39,289 nt of DNA from Labilibacter marinus (GCF_001659685.2 NZ_LXYE02000064.1:1-39289); one strand, 5' to 3'. Shown: positions 26,700 to 34,942, counted from the stretch's first letter. Notes: generated by a model from the sequence alone, not told the origin. Numbers and translations are program-made.

Positions 26700-26707
26700 C
26701 AAATATA
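26700..26707 (-). promoter_or_regulatory. Acyl-CoA synthetase promoter, -7 element TATATTTG
   Basis: Minus-strand TATATTTG lies 25 bases upstream of the chosen start, leaving a leader under 20 bases. Confidence 0.5.
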
Positions 26708-26852
26708 AGTAATCAAGTTAGCTAACTGTTCATTTTCGAACAAACAATTATAAAAACCGTGCAGTTTTAGATATTGTACAAGTTGGGAATGGGGTGTGTA
26801 AGTTGCAGTAAGATAGTTGGATGTGTTGTGTTGGCATAGTTGTTGGATAAGT

Positions 26853-26866
26853 GTTAATCGATTAAC
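26853..26866. promoter_or_regulatory. Perfect 14-bp palindrome, candidate operator
   Basis: GTTAATCGATTAAC is its own reverse complement. It ends 16 bases before the TAGATTTG -7 element of the TPR gene, so it occupies the -33 region, where a dimeric regulator would contact polymerase. Confidence 0.5.
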
Positions 26867-26882
26867 CTAAGTTAAGTACATA

Positions 26883-26890
26883 TAGATTTG
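26883..26890 (+). promoter_or_regulatory. TPR-protein promoter, -7 element TAGATTTG
   Basis: TAGATTTG fits the -7 consensus, 23 bases before the start codon. No TTG at -33; that position holds the palindrome. Confidence 0.55.
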
Positions 26891-26913
26891 AATCTTATTA
26901 AAAATAATAAAAA

Positions 26914-28254
26914 ATGAGAAGGTATATAGCATTATTGAGTCTTGTTGTTTTGTTTTCGAATGCTTTTGCAGGAAATAGAAGTGTTTACAAGAGTGAAGCG
27001 GATAGTATGGAGTGTTTGAAGAATTTTTCATTGTATTCCTTAAACCTAAAGAAGAAGATGTATGATTATTCTGTGGATTCATGGAAATACATGTTCAATA
27101 ACTGCCCAGAGGCTAGCGTAAAAGTTTATTCGGACGGAGTTAAGTTGTACAACCACTATTATAAGGTGGCCAAAACAAAAGAGCGAAAAACGGAAGTGGT
27201 AGATACTATTATGATGATTTACGACCAACGTTTAAAATATTATAGTGCACATCCTAAATATCCTGAAGGATGGATTTTAGGAAGAAAAGCACTGGACTTA
27301 ATGAAGTATAAAAGGGGTAATGCGGAAGCGATGAAAGATGCCTATGCCTGGTTTGGTAAATCATTTGAATTACAGGGTGACCGTTCGGAAGATGTAGTAT
27401 TATTTAATTGGCTAAAAACTTCGGAGAGTTTATTACAGCATGGAGATATTGGTAGTCAGCAGTTTTTAAATGACTTTTTAACTATTTCTACAGTATTGGA
27501 CGTACAGTTAAGTAAGGTGAGCGAAAAGGCTAAGCCTAGAGTGCTTAAAGTTAGAAAAGGATGCGAGGAACTGTTGGTGAAGAGTGGAGCGGGAGAATGT
27601 GGCGTGGTAGAGCCTTTATTAGCCGATCAGTTTAACGCAGATAGTGAAAACCCTGAGAATATTGCTAGAATATTAAGTTTAGTATTGAAGTTAGACTGTA
27701 AAGAATCGGCTTTGTATTCTACCATTGTTGAAAAGAACTATGAATTGAATCCAACTCATGCAGCGGCATACCAGTTGGCTAAAATGTTTGTAAAGAAAGG
27801 TGATTTCTCCAAGGCATCAGATTATTATGCTAAAGCGATTGAATCGTGCGATATTGATTCTGCGAAATCAACTTATTATTATGAGTTAGCCGTATTGGAG
27901 TTTGCGCAAAATAATAACTATCCTAAAGCTCGTGAGTATGCATTGAAGTCGGTTGCTTTAAAAGGCTCATGGGGCAAACCATATTTATTAATTGGAAATA
28001 TTTATGCAGCAGGCAGCAAAAATTACGGTAAGGATGCCTTTGAACATTCTACAATATACTGGTTAGCTATCGATCATTTTTCAAAAGCCAAAAGGGTAGA
28101 CCCAACTTGTGCGGTAGAAGCTGAGAAACAGATAGCACTGTACTCAAAATACTTTCCGGATAGAGAGACTGGCTTTTTTCATGGTCTTCAGGAAGGAGAA
28201 ACCTATTCCATTGGTTCTTGGATAAATGAGAATACGAAAGTAAGGTTTAGGTAA
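26914..28254 (+). CDS. Exported TPR-repeat protein
   Basis: A 446-residue protein with a signal peptide (MRRYIALLSLVVLFSNAFAG). The body is helical with tetratricopeptide-like units: clear ones near 290-330 (AAAYQLAKMFVKKGDFSKASDYYAKAIE) and 330-360 (YYELAVLEFAQNNNYPKAREYALKSVALKG), and a degenerate run earlier (SLYSLNLKKKMYDYSVDSWKYMF). The family with the N-terminal MYDYSVDSWKYMFNNCP pattern is common in Bacteroidota periplasms. TPR proteins scaffold complexes; the partner is unknown. The end (FPDRETGFFHGLQEGETYSIGSWINENTKVR) is not TPR and looks like a small beta domain. It converges with rubrerythrin. Confidence 0.8.
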   Translation: MRRYIALLSLVVLFSNAFAGNRSVYKSEADSMECLKNFSLYSLNLKKKMYDYSVDSWKYMFNNCPEASVKVYSDGVKLYNHYYKVAKTKERKTEVVDTIMMIYDQRLKYYSAHPKYPEGWILGRKALDLMKYKRGNAEAMKDAYAWFGKSFELQGDRSEDVVLFNWLKTSESLLQHGDIGSQQFLNDFLTISTVLDVQLSKVSEKAKPRVLKVRKGCEELLVKSGAGECGVVEPLLADQFNADSENPENIARILSLVLKLDCKESALYSTIVEKNYELNPTHAAAYQLAKMFVKKGDFSKASDYYAKAIESCDIDSAKSTYYYELAVLEFAQNNNYPKAREYALKSVALKGSWGKPYLLIGNIYAAGSKNYGKDAFEHSTIYWLAIDHFSKAKRVDPTCAVEAEKQIALYSKYFPDRETGFFHGLQEGETYSIGSWINENTKVRFR

Positions 28255-28295
28255 AACCGAAGGTGTGATTTTCAATTATAATTAGATTTGTATTA

Positions 28296-28331
28296 AAAAG
28301 GGAGTTTCTCATGATTGAGAAACTCCCTTTT
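28296..28331. terminator. Bidirectional terminator
   Basis: A perfect 16-bp stem (28296-28311 with 28316-28331) and a 4-base loop TGAT. A-rich on the left and T-rich on the right, so it works for both the TPR gene and rubrerythrin. Confidence 0.92.
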
Positions 28332-28354
28332 GATGTTTAATTATTTACTAACTA

Positions 28355-28930
28355 CTAGTAGTTAGTATCTTTTACTTCAAAGTACGCTTGATCGTGTAAA
28401 CAAGCTGGACATTTTTTAGGAGCTTTAGTTCCTTCATGTAGGAAACCACAATTTCTACATTTCCAAACTACTTTTCCATCCTTTTCAAATACTAAACCAG
28501 CATCTAAATTATTGTAAAGTGTACGATATCTTTCTTCGTGAAATGCTTCTACTTTAGCAATCATTTTAAAGGCAACAGCTACTTCTTTAAAACCTTCTTC
28601 TTCTGCAATTTTAGCAAACTCAGGATATAACTCAGTCCACTCTTCGTTCTCACCATCGGCAGCAGCCTTCAAGTTATCTAAAGTTGTACCAATAATCCCA
28701 GCAGGATACGTTGCAGTAATTTCAACCATACCTCCTTCAAGAAATTTAAAGAAACGCTTAGCGTGCTCTTTTTCTTGCTCTGCAGTCTCCATAAAAATGG
28801 CGGAAATTTGCTCCAGCCCTTCTTTTTTGGCTTGTTTCGCAAAATAAGTATATCTCATTCTGGCTTGAGACTCTCCAGCAAAAGCTTTTAATAAGTTTTG
28901 CTCCGTTTTTGTACCTTTTAAGCTGTTCAT
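28355..28930 (-). CDS. rbr: Rubrerythrin
   Basis: A 191-residue rubrerythrin that reduces hydrogen peroxide in the cytoplasm of anaerobes and microaerophiles. I start at 28930 ([20 protein letters not shown]), the family's usual beginning; the 26 extra residues from 29008 are not typical. The di-iron domain has [12 protein letters not shown] and [15 protein letters not shown], then later [25 protein letters not shown]. The C-terminal rubredoxin-type site is CRNCG and CPAC (residues about 158-177). All iron ligands are visible. It converges on the strong bidirectional hairpin shared with the TPR gene. Confidence 0.97.
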   Translation of the reverse strand: MNSLKGTKTEQNLLKAFAGESQARMRYTYFAKQAKKEGLEQISAIFMETAEQEKEHAKRFFKFLEGGMVEITATYPAGIIGTTLDNLKAAADGENEEWTELYPEFAKIAEEEGFKEVAVAFKMIAKVEAFHEERYRTLYNNLDAGLVFEKDGKVVWKCRNCGFLHEGTKAPKKCPACLHDQAYFEVKDTNY

Positions 28931-29103
28931 TTTAATATGTTTATTTAATTTGTCTAATACTTTTGGGGTAGTGAAGGTACGAAATATAGGTTTAGGCTTT
29001 TGTATCATTCATTTAATTTAGAATCTTTCTGCATTTTGTTTGAATGTTGAATGAGGATGGCGAGGTGACTTCTTTTTAGTTAGGTAAATGCTTATAAAAC
29101 AAT

Positions 29104-29138
29104 AAACCCTAAGTTTTTATAAAAAAAACTTAGGGTTT
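29104..29138 (-). terminator. Terminator of the phosphate porin gene
   Basis: AAACCCTAAGTTTTT (29104-29118) pairs with AAAAACTTAGGGTTT (29124-29138), 31 bases after the porin stop. The stem ends in T-runs rather than being followed by a separate one. Confidence 0.8.
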
Positions 29139-29168
29139 AAAAGTATAATTGTATTTTCTAACAGAGGC

Positions 29169-30344
29169 TTAAAACTGGAATTCCATTTGTAAGCGACTCA
29201 TAAATTGATCTTGGCTTCCTACTTTATCTCTAAAAGTAAAATCGGCTTGTAATTTAAAATTATGGCCAATAATATATCTGCTTAATCCTAAAGTGTAATC
29301 TGTCGTTTCTGTATGAAAATCAGTGTTGTTAGGTTTGGTAAATGAATATCTTCCGGTTAGTTCCAAATTGTTTTTAAATAAATAACCTGTCTGAAAATTA
29401 GCACCATATCCCGTATAGAAAGCATCAATTGCATTTCCTTCTTCGTCCAAAACAATCTCGTTATCATCGGTAACAGATCTTGTTCCTGCTTCAACCATTA
29501 AAGAGTATCCTCGGTATTTAAGAAGGAAGTCACCACCAATATTTAATAAATCCGCTTCGCTATCCATTACATTACCAACTTGGCCTCTATCCTTGTATGA
29601 CTTGGCATTGTAGTTAACATATCCTGCAAATGCAATTTTTGCCGTTTCTTCTCTGGCTAAATCTGCCGACTTATAAAGGCCTTTAGAAGTGAATTCTCCC
29701 AATGGTAGAACTTCTAATTTTCCGGTTAAACTTACTCCAGGCGCTTCTACATTGTTTTTAATACCGTTTCCTGAAGTTACTGCCCAACGATCGTAAACGA
29801 TCATATTACCAATTTTAAAATTGTGGTGAAGTTGAGCTCCAGCATCACGATCTAAAGTGTAATATTTATTAAAGATCGAACGATCTACCATTTGCATATT
29901 ACTAGATGATACTACACGCTCTCTGTTACCAGGTAATTTGCCTTGTCCAAACCAAACCTGAACGTTATTCATCTTGTACTTTACCAAGGCATCACGCACG
30001 TATCCTCCAGCTAAATCGTATTCAATTTTGTAGCTAAGGTTTTTGTTTAAGAAGTACCCATCAAATTTTAAGCGGGCACGTTTAACCCATGCTTTGTTTT
30101 CGGAGTAGGCTTCAGGATCTGGATGATACATACCATCATTATCCGTATAAGCAGAACTCAGGTAGTTATTAAAATCCCATCTGGTTTGGATTCTAGTTCT
30201 TAGTTTAAGATAAAATAAATCATCTCCTGTTTTTAACTGAATTCCTTTCCCAACTTTTGCAGAAACATCGGTCTGCGTTTGAGCCATAATAGGGCTAATG
30301 CATAGCAATCCCATTAAGGCACTTAATAATACAATTCGTTTCAT
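29169..30344 (-). CDS. Phosphate-selective porin (OprO/OprP type)
   Basis: A 391-residue outer-membrane barrel with signal peptide MKRIVLLSALMGLLCISPIMAQ. It fits the phosphate-selective porin O and P family (PF07396): KTGDDLFYLKLRTRIQTRWDFN at the start, RARLKFDGYFLNKNLSYKIEYDLAG, VWFGQGKLPGNRERVVSSSNMQMVDRSIFN in the middle, and the final strand FMSRLQMEFQF ending in aromatic F for barrel assembly. It lets phosphate or other anions cross the outer membrane. Three 11-bp-spaced TTAACA-like boxes upstream match those of the PiT gene, so phosphate control is likely. Family members vary in selectivity. Confidence 0.9.
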   Translation of the reverse strand: MKRIVLLSALMGLLCISPIMAQTQTDVSAKVGKGIQLKTGDDLFYLKLRTRIQTRWDFNNYLSSAYTDNDGMYHPDPEAYSENKAWVKRARLKFDGYFLNKNLSYKIEYDLAGGYVRDALVKYKMNNVQVWFGQGKLPGNRERVVSSSNMQMVDRSIFNKYYTLDRDAGAQLHHNFKIGNMIVYDRWAVTSGNGIKNNVEAPGVSLTGKLEVLPLGEFTSKGLYKSADLAREETAKIAFAGYVNYNAKSYKDRGQVGNVMDSEADLLNIGGDFLLKYRGYSLMVEAGTRSVTDDNEIVLDEEGNAIDAFYTGYGANFQTGYLFKNNLELTGRYSFTKPNNTDFHTETTDYTLGLSRYIIGHNFKLQADFTFRDKVGSQDQFMSRLQMEFQF

Positions 30345-30370
30345 TTATATTTTTCCTGTGTATGCGGTCG

Positions 30371-30378
30371 CAAAGGTA
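30371..30378 (-). promoter_or_regulatory. Porin promoter, -7 element TACCTTTG
   Basis: Minus-strand TACCTTTG is 27 bases before the porin start. It has no TTG at -33; the Pho-like boxes begin 20 bases upstream of it. Confidence 0.6.
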
Positions 30379-30397
30379 TAGCTTCTGATTTTAATAA

Positions 30398-30425
30398 GGT
30401 TAATTCAATGTTAAGACAAAATTAA
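30398..30425 (-). promoter_or_regulatory. Pho-box-like triple repeat before the porin
   Basis: On the minus strand: TTAATT-N5-TTAACA-N5-TTAACC. On the plus strand the hexamers start at 30398, 30409 and 30420, exactly 11 bases apart. PhoB/PhoP sites are direct repeats with this 11-base phase, and Bacillus PhoP uses TTAACA. Confidence 0.6.
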
Positions 30426-30754
30426 AAAATCGCGAAGTGGTCTGTTTTTGTATTCATAAGTTGATAAAGCTCTTATTTAATGAGGGTTTTGAGGCTTTGG
30501 TGTTTAAGTGATAAAATATAAAAAAGTGTACCAATCGGTCGATAATTAGTTTAAGATATTTTAATCTTAAATTAAGAATTAGTTTATGTTAAGGAAGAAG
30601 TTACAAAGCGAGGTTATTATCTAAATATATCATAATTAATGTACTGTATATTGATTGGCGCCGCCAAAAGGTTTAATACCTCGAGGCTTGCCTCGTTAAT
30701 ACAGTTAGTATTCCGGTTTATGCCTCTGGGCTTGCCCCGAGGTGGTTCACTTAA
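30426..30754. other. Gene-free stretch with small palindromes
   Basis: No gene seen. It holds CGAGGC-TT-GCCTCG (30682-30695), CCTCTGGGC-TT-GCCCCGAGG (30723-30742, one mismatch) and an AT-rich stem TTTAAGAT/ATCTTAAA (30550-30571). Confidence 0.5.
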
Positions 30755-30765
30755 TAGATAACACC
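30755..30765 (+). repeat. 11-bp direct repeat, left target-site duplication
   Basis: TAGATAACACC, identical to 31104-31114. It ends exactly where similarity between the two element copies begins. Confidence 0.6.
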
Positions 30766-31103
30766 AAGGAAATTGCATTTAAAGATTGAATCCCTTCAGG
30801 GTTAAACAAACGAATAGTTTTAAAAATCCCTCGGATTGCACCCTGAGCTATTCAAATTGAACATTCGTGGTTTTTAATGTAATAATTCTGAAAGGATTAA
30901 ATCTAAATAGCCATGTACAAAGTGCAGGGTTATGATTCCTATACTATTAACAACCACAAAGTGGTTGAATTTTAAAACCACCTCCCCACTCATACTTCGC
31001 GGTACTCCTCCTTAAAAAAAGGAGGAGAACTCCGCAGCACTTTCCCCTCCTGAATTTTAGGCGGGGTGGTATATTAGATATTTGTATAAATACGATTGCC
31101 GTG
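30766..31103 (+). mobile_element. MITE-like non-coding element, copy 1
   Basis: A 338-bp non-coding element flanked by an 11-bp perfect direct repeat. Its ends are imperfect inverted repeats: 30766-30780 against the reverse complement of 31088-31102, 11 of 15 matching. Copy 2's left end matches that same right end at 12 of 15. The interior is a chain of hairpins: TAATTCT-GAA-AGGATTA, TGTAC-AAA-GTGCA, CAACCAC-AAA-GTGGTTG, and CTCCTCCTT/AAGGAGGAG (31005-31027), nested in ACCACCTCCCC (30977-30987) against GGCGGGGTGGT (31060-31070). It has no transposase, so movement would need one encoded elsewhere. Confidence 0.65.
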
Positions 31104-31114
31104 TAGATAACACC
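31104..31114 (+). repeat. 11-bp direct repeat, right target-site duplication
   Basis: TAGATAACACC, the second copy of the repeat at 30755-30765, one base beyond the inverted end of the element. Confidence 0.6.
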
Positions 31115-31319
31115 TATTAGGTTAATTCTTAAGACTTATTTTGGAGGATAAGAGCTAATTTAGATACTTAAAACTCTTTGTAAGTTGAAAGATGTTAGGA
31201 TGTGGGAGTGATGCAATGGGTAGCGTTAGCGGCGAAGTTAGATAGTCAGTTTGATGCGTAGAGATTCGCTAGATTAAGGGCGTATGAGACTTGGAGGTTT
31301 GCCTAAAACTGTATAAAAT

Positions 31320-31352
31320 AAAAATGGGGAATTCAGTTTATGAATTCCCCAT
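31320..31352 (-). terminator. Terminator of the phosphate transporter gene
   Basis: Perfect 12-bp stem ATGGGGAATTCA (31324-31335) with TGAATTCCCCAT (31341-31352). On the minus strand it runs into TTTTTATTTTA. The preceding 31115-31319 shows no gene or repeat. Confidence 0.88.
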
Positions 31353-31374
31353 ATAAATATATCACTAATAACAT

Positions 31375-33627
31375 TTAGTTGTTATGCTTTCCAAAATCAC
31401 GTTGGGCTTTAGCAAGGTTACCCATATGCAACATCAAGTTTTGTGTTTCGTGTAAGAAATTTAAATACAGCATGCTGTTTTGCGTATTTGATTTTTCTTT
31501 CTTAATACGTTTTAACTGAGTTTTACGTAGATTTTTTAAGTTTTCTGTAAGTTTTAAAAGCTCAGCGCTTAATTCCTCCAGCTCTTCATAAGTACCTTTG
31601 TTAATCATTTTAATGATCTTACTAATGAGTACTTTAACTTCAGCTTGAAGAACACTAACTTCTTTAAATTGATCATCAGTAAAAGGCGTGTGGTTATTAT
31701 CTAAATGCTCATAAAGTGGCTTCGCAATAAAGGTTAGCGAATGTGCCGATTCTCTTAAGTAATCGATTACCTGAACATAGTGTAAGCTTGAATCTATATC
31801 AGATTCTTGCAACTTTTTAACCGTTTTAAAGATGTTATCCTTGTTCTTTTTAATTTTCTTATTCAGCTGGCTTATATCTTTAATCTTAATTTTTATCTCT
31901 TTTCTGTTTTCAGCTTGAAACGAAGTAAGCGATGATGCAAATAATTCAGAAATCTCATTCAGATTTTTAGTTACTTTCTCCGTACAAGAATTAAATAGAG
32001 CAGTAGCTAAAGTGTTATTCTCAACTTCTTCCAGATCAATATCGTCCGCGTTAACATCTTTAGCACTTCGTTTTTTACTAATGATTTGAGTTCGATAAAT
32101 TAAGAATAAAGCAACAGCTATCAGCACAAATACTGCATATACACCTCCGTAAGAAATAATATTAGCAATAATAAATGAAACCGTAAATGCCGAGAATGCC
32201 GTTAAGAACCATCCTCCAATAACCGAAAGAACACCAGTTACACGGTATACTGCACTTTCTCTACCCCAAGCTCTATCTGTTAAAGAACTTCCCATAGCTA
32301 CCATAAATGTAACATAGGTAGTTGAAAGTGGTAACTTATACGATGTGGCCATTGAAATAAGAATACTTGCGACAACAAGGTTAACAGATGCTCTTAACAT
32401 ATCAAATGCTGGTGCATCATTACCTAAAGCTTTTCTCTTTTCATCGTAGGTGGTGGAGTCAAATTGTTTATCGATAGATTTTTTAATTCTTGCTGGTAAA
32501 ACGCCGTTAACGGCGTTAGACATATTTACAGCTCCATGCACAATGGCTCTGGAAAGATATGAAGAACCAAATCTTTCTTCACCTTCTTGCTGTCTGGCTA
32601 AATCCAACGAAGTTTTAACTACGTTATGTGCTTTTTTAGAAGTCCATAGTGTGATAACCATGATAAGACCGGCAATAACCAACATAAATGTATCAGTTTT
32701 CACTTTACCAGCTAAGTCTTCCATTAATAGTTGATCCGCACCCACGCCAGCTCCTTGAAATATTTTAAAGGATTCAAAACCAGCTAACGGTACTCCAATA
32801 AAGTTAACCAGGTCATTACCTGCAAAGGCCATAGCCAAAGCAAAGGTTCCTACCAATACAGTTAGTTTTAATATGTCCGTTTTAAATATCAATTGCATTA
32901 ATTGCAGTAAAACTGTCCATCCTACAAAACAAATAGCAATAATCTGAACGGTATTTGTTTTAATAAGCTCTTTGGTTTCGCTATTCATAAACGATGCTCC
33001 TTTTGCCCCTTTAATTAGGATAAAGTAGGTAATGGCAGTAATAGCGATACCTCCCCAAAGTGCACCTAAATATTTTAATCTTTTGTCGTAATTAAACGAA
33101 AATACCAAACGCGTTAAATATTGAACAATTGCTCCTGAGGTAAATGCAACTACCACCGAAAGTAATATACCAGCGATTATAAGTAAGGCTGTGGCCGAGT
33201 TAATGTATTGACTTAAAGGTATTGAAGGATTGTTAGAAACCTTAATTAAAGATACCGCTATGGCACCTCCTAGTAATTCAAATACAATAGAAACCGTGGT
33301 TGATGTTGGCATTCCAAAAGTGTTGAACAAATCCAGTAACAGCACATCGGTTATCATCACGGCCAAGAATATGATCATGATTTCGGAGAAGTAGAAGTAT
33401 TGCGGGTTAAAGATTCCCTTCCGTGCAACTTCCATCATTCCACTTGAAAAAGTAGCCCCAACAAAGATACCTGCTGCGGCAATAATCATAATTACTTTAA
33501 AAGGTGCAGCTTTCGATCCTAAGGCTGAATTAAGAAAGTTAACAGCGTCATTACTAACACCTACCACTAAATCTGAAATAGCTAGTGCAAATAGCACAAC
33601 TACCAGAACTACATAAATATTTTCCAT
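31375..33627 (-). CDS. PiT-family inorganic phosphate transporter fused to a PhoU-like domain
   Basis: A 750-residue inner-membrane protein. Residues about 1-510 form a PiT (PF01384) transporter with two homologous halves; the first has VVGVSNDAVNFLNSALGSKAAPFKVI (the GxxNDxxN signature) and the second FALAMAFAGNDLVNFIGVPLAG. About 12 hydrophobic segments are seen. Residues about 530-750 are soluble, helical and charged (KIKIKDISQLNKKIKKNKDNIF; LEELSAELLKLTENLKNLRKTQ), as in PhoU/DUF47 proteins that usually sit in a separate gene beside PiT. It imports phosphate with a cation. The upstream Pho-like box fits control by phosphate starvation. The fused domain may gate or report on transport. Confidence 0.88.
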   Translation of the reverse strand: MENIYVVLVVVLFALAISDLVVGVSNDAVNFLNSALGSKAAPFKVIMIIAAAGIFVGATFSSGMMEVARKGIFNPQYFYFSEIMIIFLAVMITDVLLLDLFNTFGMPTSTTVSIVFELLGGAIAVSLIKVSNNPSIPLSQYINSATALLIIAGILLSVVVAFTSGAIVQYLTRLVFSFNYDKRLKYLGALWGGIAITAITYFILIKGAKGASFMNSETKELIKTNTVQIIAICFVGWTVLLQLMQLIFKTDILKLTVLVGTFALAMAFAGNDLVNFIGVPLAGFESFKIFQGAGVGADQLLMEDLAGKVKTDTFMLVIAGLIMVITLWTSKKAHNVVKTSLDLARQQEGEERFGSSYLSRAIVHGAVNMSNAVNGVLPARIKKSIDKQFDSTTYDEKRKALGNDAPAFDMLRASVNLVVASILISMATSYKLPLSTTYVTFMVAMGSSLTDRAWGRESAVYRVTGVLSVIGGWFLTAFSAFTVSFIIANIISYGGVYAVFVLIAVALFLIYRTQIISKKRSAKDVNADDIDLEEVENNTLATALFNSCTEKVTKNLNEISELFASSLTSFQAENRKEIKIKIKDISQLNKKIKKNKDNIFKTVKKLQESDIDSSLHYVQVIDYLRESAHSLTFIAKPLYEHLDNNHTPFTDDQFKEVSVLQAEVKVLISKIIKMINKGTYEELEELSAELLKLTENLKNLRKTQLKRIKKEKSNTQNSMLYLNFLHETQNLMLHMGNLAKAQRDFGKHNN

Positions 33628-33682
33628 CCTAACATTAATTTATTTGTCTTAGAAACTTTAACAGTTTCTTATTTTGGCGACG

Positions 33683-33690
33683 CAAACATA
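33683..33690 (-). promoter_or_regulatory. PiT promoter, -7 element TATGTTTG
   Basis: Minus-strand TATGTTTG is 56 bases before the PiT start. There is no TTG at -33, as expected for an activator-dependent promoter. Confidence 0.55.
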
Positions 33691-33721
33691 AACAGTATTC
33701 AGGCAGTAATTATTGGCTTAT

Positions 33722-33749
33722 TATTAATTAAATGTTAACAGAATGTTAA
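33722..33749 (-). promoter_or_regulatory. Pho-box-like triple repeat before PiT
   Basis: On the minus strand: TTAACA-N5-TTAACA-N5-TTAATA. Plus-strand hexamers start at 33722, 33733 and 33744, exactly 11 bases apart. It lies about 45-72 bases before the predicted transcription start. Confidence 0.65.
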
Positions 33750-33957
33750 TCGGTCGGTTTTTAAACAATAAGGGATTGCTGCTGAATATAATATATTTAA
33801 TAAGTATGAATTTAGCGTTTTGAAATACTCTTTTTTAGATGTAGTCCTAAATTAGGAATAAAGTTTTTAAAAAGATATAGTTTAGTCATAAATACTTCAA
33901 GCAAATTTTAATTACTATAGAATAAGGATAGAAGTTTTAATTGCTTGATTTTTCTTT

Positions 33958-33965
33958 TAATTTTG
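33958..33965 (+). promoter_or_regulatory. Promoter -7 element TAATTTTG before the LysE-type gene
   Basis: TAATTTTG followed by CAGCC, the same context as the helicase promoter. It is 182 bases before the start, implying a leader of about 175 bases. Confidence 0.45.
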
Positions 33966-34147
33966 CAGCCCCTAAGAATACGCATATTACCATTTTGTAG
34001 AATGGTCGTCGTAGTATATGATAAGAGGAGAAGTAAAGGTATTAGAACCAGAATGGATGTTTTTGGTTTCTATTGTAAAGTTCCTTAAATTATATCATTA
34101 CGCATGCTTAAAAAGTATAAATACATAGTGCTTGACATAAACCTAAT

Positions 34148-34786
34148 ATGGTATTACAGTATTATATAGATGGAATAATTATTGGTTTTTCAGCCTCGGT
34201 TCCTTTGGGGCCAATAGGTGTGCTATGTATTCAGCGTACGCTGAATAAGGGTAGGCTGTCTGGCTTTATTTCTGGTATGGGTGCTGCCGTAAGCGATATG
34301 ATATATGCTATTATAGCGGGCTTTAGTCTATCGTTTATCATCAGCTTTATTGAAAAGCAACTGTTGTATATTCAAATTTTTGGCGCTGTATTATTAATCG
34401 TATTAGGCATCAATATCTTTTTAAGTAATCCTGCTGTTCAGTTAAGAAAGCAACGCAAAGGAAAGGGGAGTTTATTACAAGATTTCTTTTCTACTTTTTT
34501 AATCACCATCTCCAATCCATTAGCCATCTTCCTGTTTCTAGCCTTTTTTGCCAGTTTTGGAGCGGTTAAGCCAGGTGATGATTCTTCTAATCATTTTGTT
34601 TTAATAGCTGGTGTGCTGACAGGCGCTTCTTTGTGGTGGTTTATACTATCGTCTCTGATCAATTTATTTCGTTCAAAAATTAATCTTCGCCGTTTATGGT
34701 GGCTTAATAAAATAACAGGAGCGGCTATTGTTATTCTTGTAATTATTGGGTTTATCTATTTTTTGGTTAATAATCCGTTGGGATAG
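34148..34786 (+). CDS. LysE-family exporter
   Basis: A 212-residue inner-membrane protein with about six transmembrane helices, of the LysE/RhtB exporter family. It starts DGIIIGFSASVPLGPIGVLCIQRTLNKGRLSGFISGMGAAVSDMIYA, the family's helix-1 motif (xPLGPIGxLCIQRxLxxG) and helix-2 GxGxAxxDxxYA. The middle carries ISNPLAIFLFLAFFASFG, the conserved NP in helix 4. Such exporters expel amino acids or small metabolites; the substrate is not readable. The gene stands alone behind a promoter and a long leader with a hairpin. Confidence 0.88.
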   Translation: MVLQYYIDGIIIGFSASVPLGPIGVLCIQRTLNKGRLSGFISGMGAAVSDMIYAIIAGFSLSFIISFIEKQLLYIQIFGAVLLIVLGINIFLSNPAVQLRKQRKGKGSLLQDFFSTFLITISNPLAIFLFLAFFASFGAVKPGDDSSNHFVLIAGVLTGASLWWFILSSLINLFRSKINLRRLWWLNKITGAAIVILVIIGFIYFLVNNPLG

Positions 34787-34913
34787 ATAAAAGGTATATT
34801 GGTTTATGAGTGCAGGGTTGTAAGGAGCACTGGTGCATACGCGTACTGCTTTATGTATAGGGCATAGAGCAATAAACCCAGCGCAGTTATATTGTGGACG
34901 ATATGTAGTGAAT

Positions 34914-34934
34914 ACTGTCTACTGAGGACTATCT
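34914..34934. repeat. Solo arm of the CAGT/GGCAGT repeat
   Basis: ACTGTCTACTGAGGACTATCT closely resembles the right arm at 21490-21510 (about 18 of 21). It lies between the LysE-type gene and the converging dehydrogenase. No matching left arm is nearby. Confidence 0.5.
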
Positions 34935-34942
34935 TAAAATCT

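Larger units (their letters stand above)
33628..34147. other. Divergent intergenic region between PiT and LysE-type genes
   Basis: 520 bases with no gene. It holds the PiT -7 element and Pho-like boxes (33683-33749), then an AT-rich stretch, then the LysE-type promoter and leader. The leader has a hairpin ACCATT/AATGGT at 33989-34006. Confidence 0.6.

Noticed and set aside
28931-29008. Extended N-terminus of rubrerythrin
   Set aside because: The added residues are atypical, and the family start [13 protein letters not shown] lies at 28930.
30533-30541. AATCGGTCG near 30535 and again near 33748 as a shared operator
   Set aside because: A single short half-site in each place, without symmetry or consistent position.
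30678-31103. CRISPR array or tRNA in the gene-free kilobase
   Set aside because: The repeats are palindromes with irregular spacing, there are no uniform spacers, and no cloverleaf is found.
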